From NCBI GenBank assembly GCA_036506155.1, contig DASXSF010000157.1:1-64000 (forward strand): DNA of 64,000 nucleotides, read 5' to 3'. Shown here in pieces: positions 63,602 to 64,000 of this stretch. Position numbers and translations under genes: made by a program. The notes beneath the pieces are model-generated. The model was not told the DNA's origin. It was given only the letters and a program-made list of their open reading frames with translations, and ran no database searches. This stretch comes from DASXRA01 sp036506155. GTDB taxonomy: Bacteria > Actinomycetota > Actinomycetes > Mycobacteriales > Jatrophihabitantaceae. The number at the start of each line of letters is the position of its first letter. Within the stretch, counting starts at the first letter, position 1.

Positions 63602-64000
63602 GGATCCCCGTAGTTGTGGTAGCCGAGGCTCTCCCAGAACCCCGGCTGGTCCTGATTAGCGAGCGTGATGCCACGGACCCACTTGGCGCTCTTCCACAGG
63701 TACAGATGCGGCACGAGCAGCCGGGCCGGCCCGCCGTGCTCCGGTGCGAGCTCATCGGCGTCGTAGCGGAACGCGATCCACGCCTGCCCCTCGAGCAGAT
63801 CCTCCACCGGCAGGTTCGTGGTGTAGCCGCCGTAGGAGTGCACCAGCGCGTAGTCGGCCGACGTGTCGACGCTCCCGATCAGGTCGTCCAGCGAGACACC
63901 CTCCCAGGACGTACCGAGCTTGGACCAGCGCGTGACGCAGTGCAGGTCGACTGTGATCTGCTGGACCGGCAAGGCGGAAAACCCCGGCCAGTCCCAGCGC
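63571..64000 (-). CDS. Molybdopterin-dependent oxidoreductase, C-terminal part (cut by window edge)
   Basis: The last 142 residues of a sulfite-oxidase/YedY-like molybdenum enzyme; the start lies beyond 64000. The molybdenum-ligand Cys is in VDLHCVTRWSKLGTSWEGVS, followed by YALVHSYGGYTTNLPVEDLL, PARLLVPHLYLWKSAKWVRG and the family ending GYHNYGDPWREQRYWGD. Paired with a flavin reductase and DUF6510 on the same strand, it probably forms a cytoplasmic or membrane-linked reductase module of unknown substrate. Confidence 0.92.
   Translation of the reverse strand, partial: RWDWPGFSALPVQQITVDLHCVTRWSKLGTSWEGVSLDDLIGSVDTSADYALVHSYGGYTTNLPVEDLLEGQAWIAFRYDADELAPEHGGPARLLVPHLYLWKSAKWVRGITLANQDQPGFWESLGYHNYGDPWREQRYWGD

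Overview
The window is a high-GC chromosomal segment from an actinomycete (Actinomycetota). The evidence is the gene content and order rather than any marker RNA. It has an actinobacterial type II fatty-acid locus (a PucR-type activator next to fabD-fabH-acp-fabF-accD, as in Streptomyces and mycobacteria), homodimeric aceE, ergothioneine genes egtA-D, a fused pcaL, actinobacterial DUF3052 and DUF3145 proteins, frequent GTG/TTG starts and ATGA/GTGA stop-start overlaps. I cannot name the order or genus from sequence alone. No rRNA, CRISPR array or intact insertion sequence is visible.

Layout. Positions 1-7 kb are accessory and decayed: small secreted or hypothetical proteins, an AMIN-like protein, mscL, a frameshifted secreted-protein gene, two remnants of tyrosine integrases and an orphan membrane protein, ending at tRNA-Asn (7056-7131, minus). 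Positions 7-13 kb are housekeeping (VOC protein, dnaG, a three-gene ABC-2 exporter). Positions 13.4-18 kb hold a SulP transporter, a DMT-like membrane protein, a tRNA-Asn-derived fragment and a truncated antiporter. Positions 18-22.7 kb hold a lipid kinase/PAP2 phosphatase pair, then amt, a small membrane protein, glnK and a broken second PII gene. Positions 22.7-35.7 kb are a mostly minus-strand core block: dgt, a YbjN-like gene, an ASCH-like gene, ppdK, APC permease, dus, glyS, uppS, recO, an MFS gene and era. Positions 35.8-45.3 kb hold a glycosidase tail remnant, peroxiredoxin, DUF3052, aceE, an aldo/keto reductase with a frameshifted MerR gene, DUF1203, pirin, a PHP phosphoesterase and fasR. 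Positions 45.5-50.6 kb are the FAS-II operon. Positions 51.4-55.7 kb are egtABCD. Positions 55.7-62.6 kb are an IclR regulator with a tightly coupled pobA-pcaH-pcaG-pcaB-pcaL-aldehyde dehydrogenase operon. The end holds DUF6510, a flavin reductase and a molybdopterin oxidoreductase cut by the window edge.

How the genes work together. AceE makes acetyl-CoA, AccD supplies malonyl-CoA and FabD/H/AcpP/F elongate it, probably under FasR control. EgtA makes gamma-glutamylcysteine, EgtD makes hercynine, EgtB joins the two and EgtC trims the product; the last lyase, EgtE, is not in the window. The aldehyde dehydrogenase and PobA convert an aromatic aldehyde, then 4-hydroxybenzoate, to protocatechuate; PcaGH, PcaB and PcaL carry it to 3-oxoadipate.

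Most notable observations. (i) A 16-base core, ATGAGCGCTCGCGCGA, occurs three times, just upstream of dus, the MFS gene and aceE. Each time it opens a short frame (MSARAK/R...) whose stop codon overlaps the start codon of the next gene. (ii) A 54-nt block 93% identical to the 3' part of the local tRNA-Asn, but with a GUC anticodon, lies at 17.3 kb. (iii) FabD carries a C-terminal biotinyl-carrier-like domain without the attachment lysine. (iv) A perfect 17-bp palindrome overlaps both stop codons of two convergent genes. (v) Several genes are broken by one- or two-base indels, often in short G/C runs, so either decay or assembly error must be considered.
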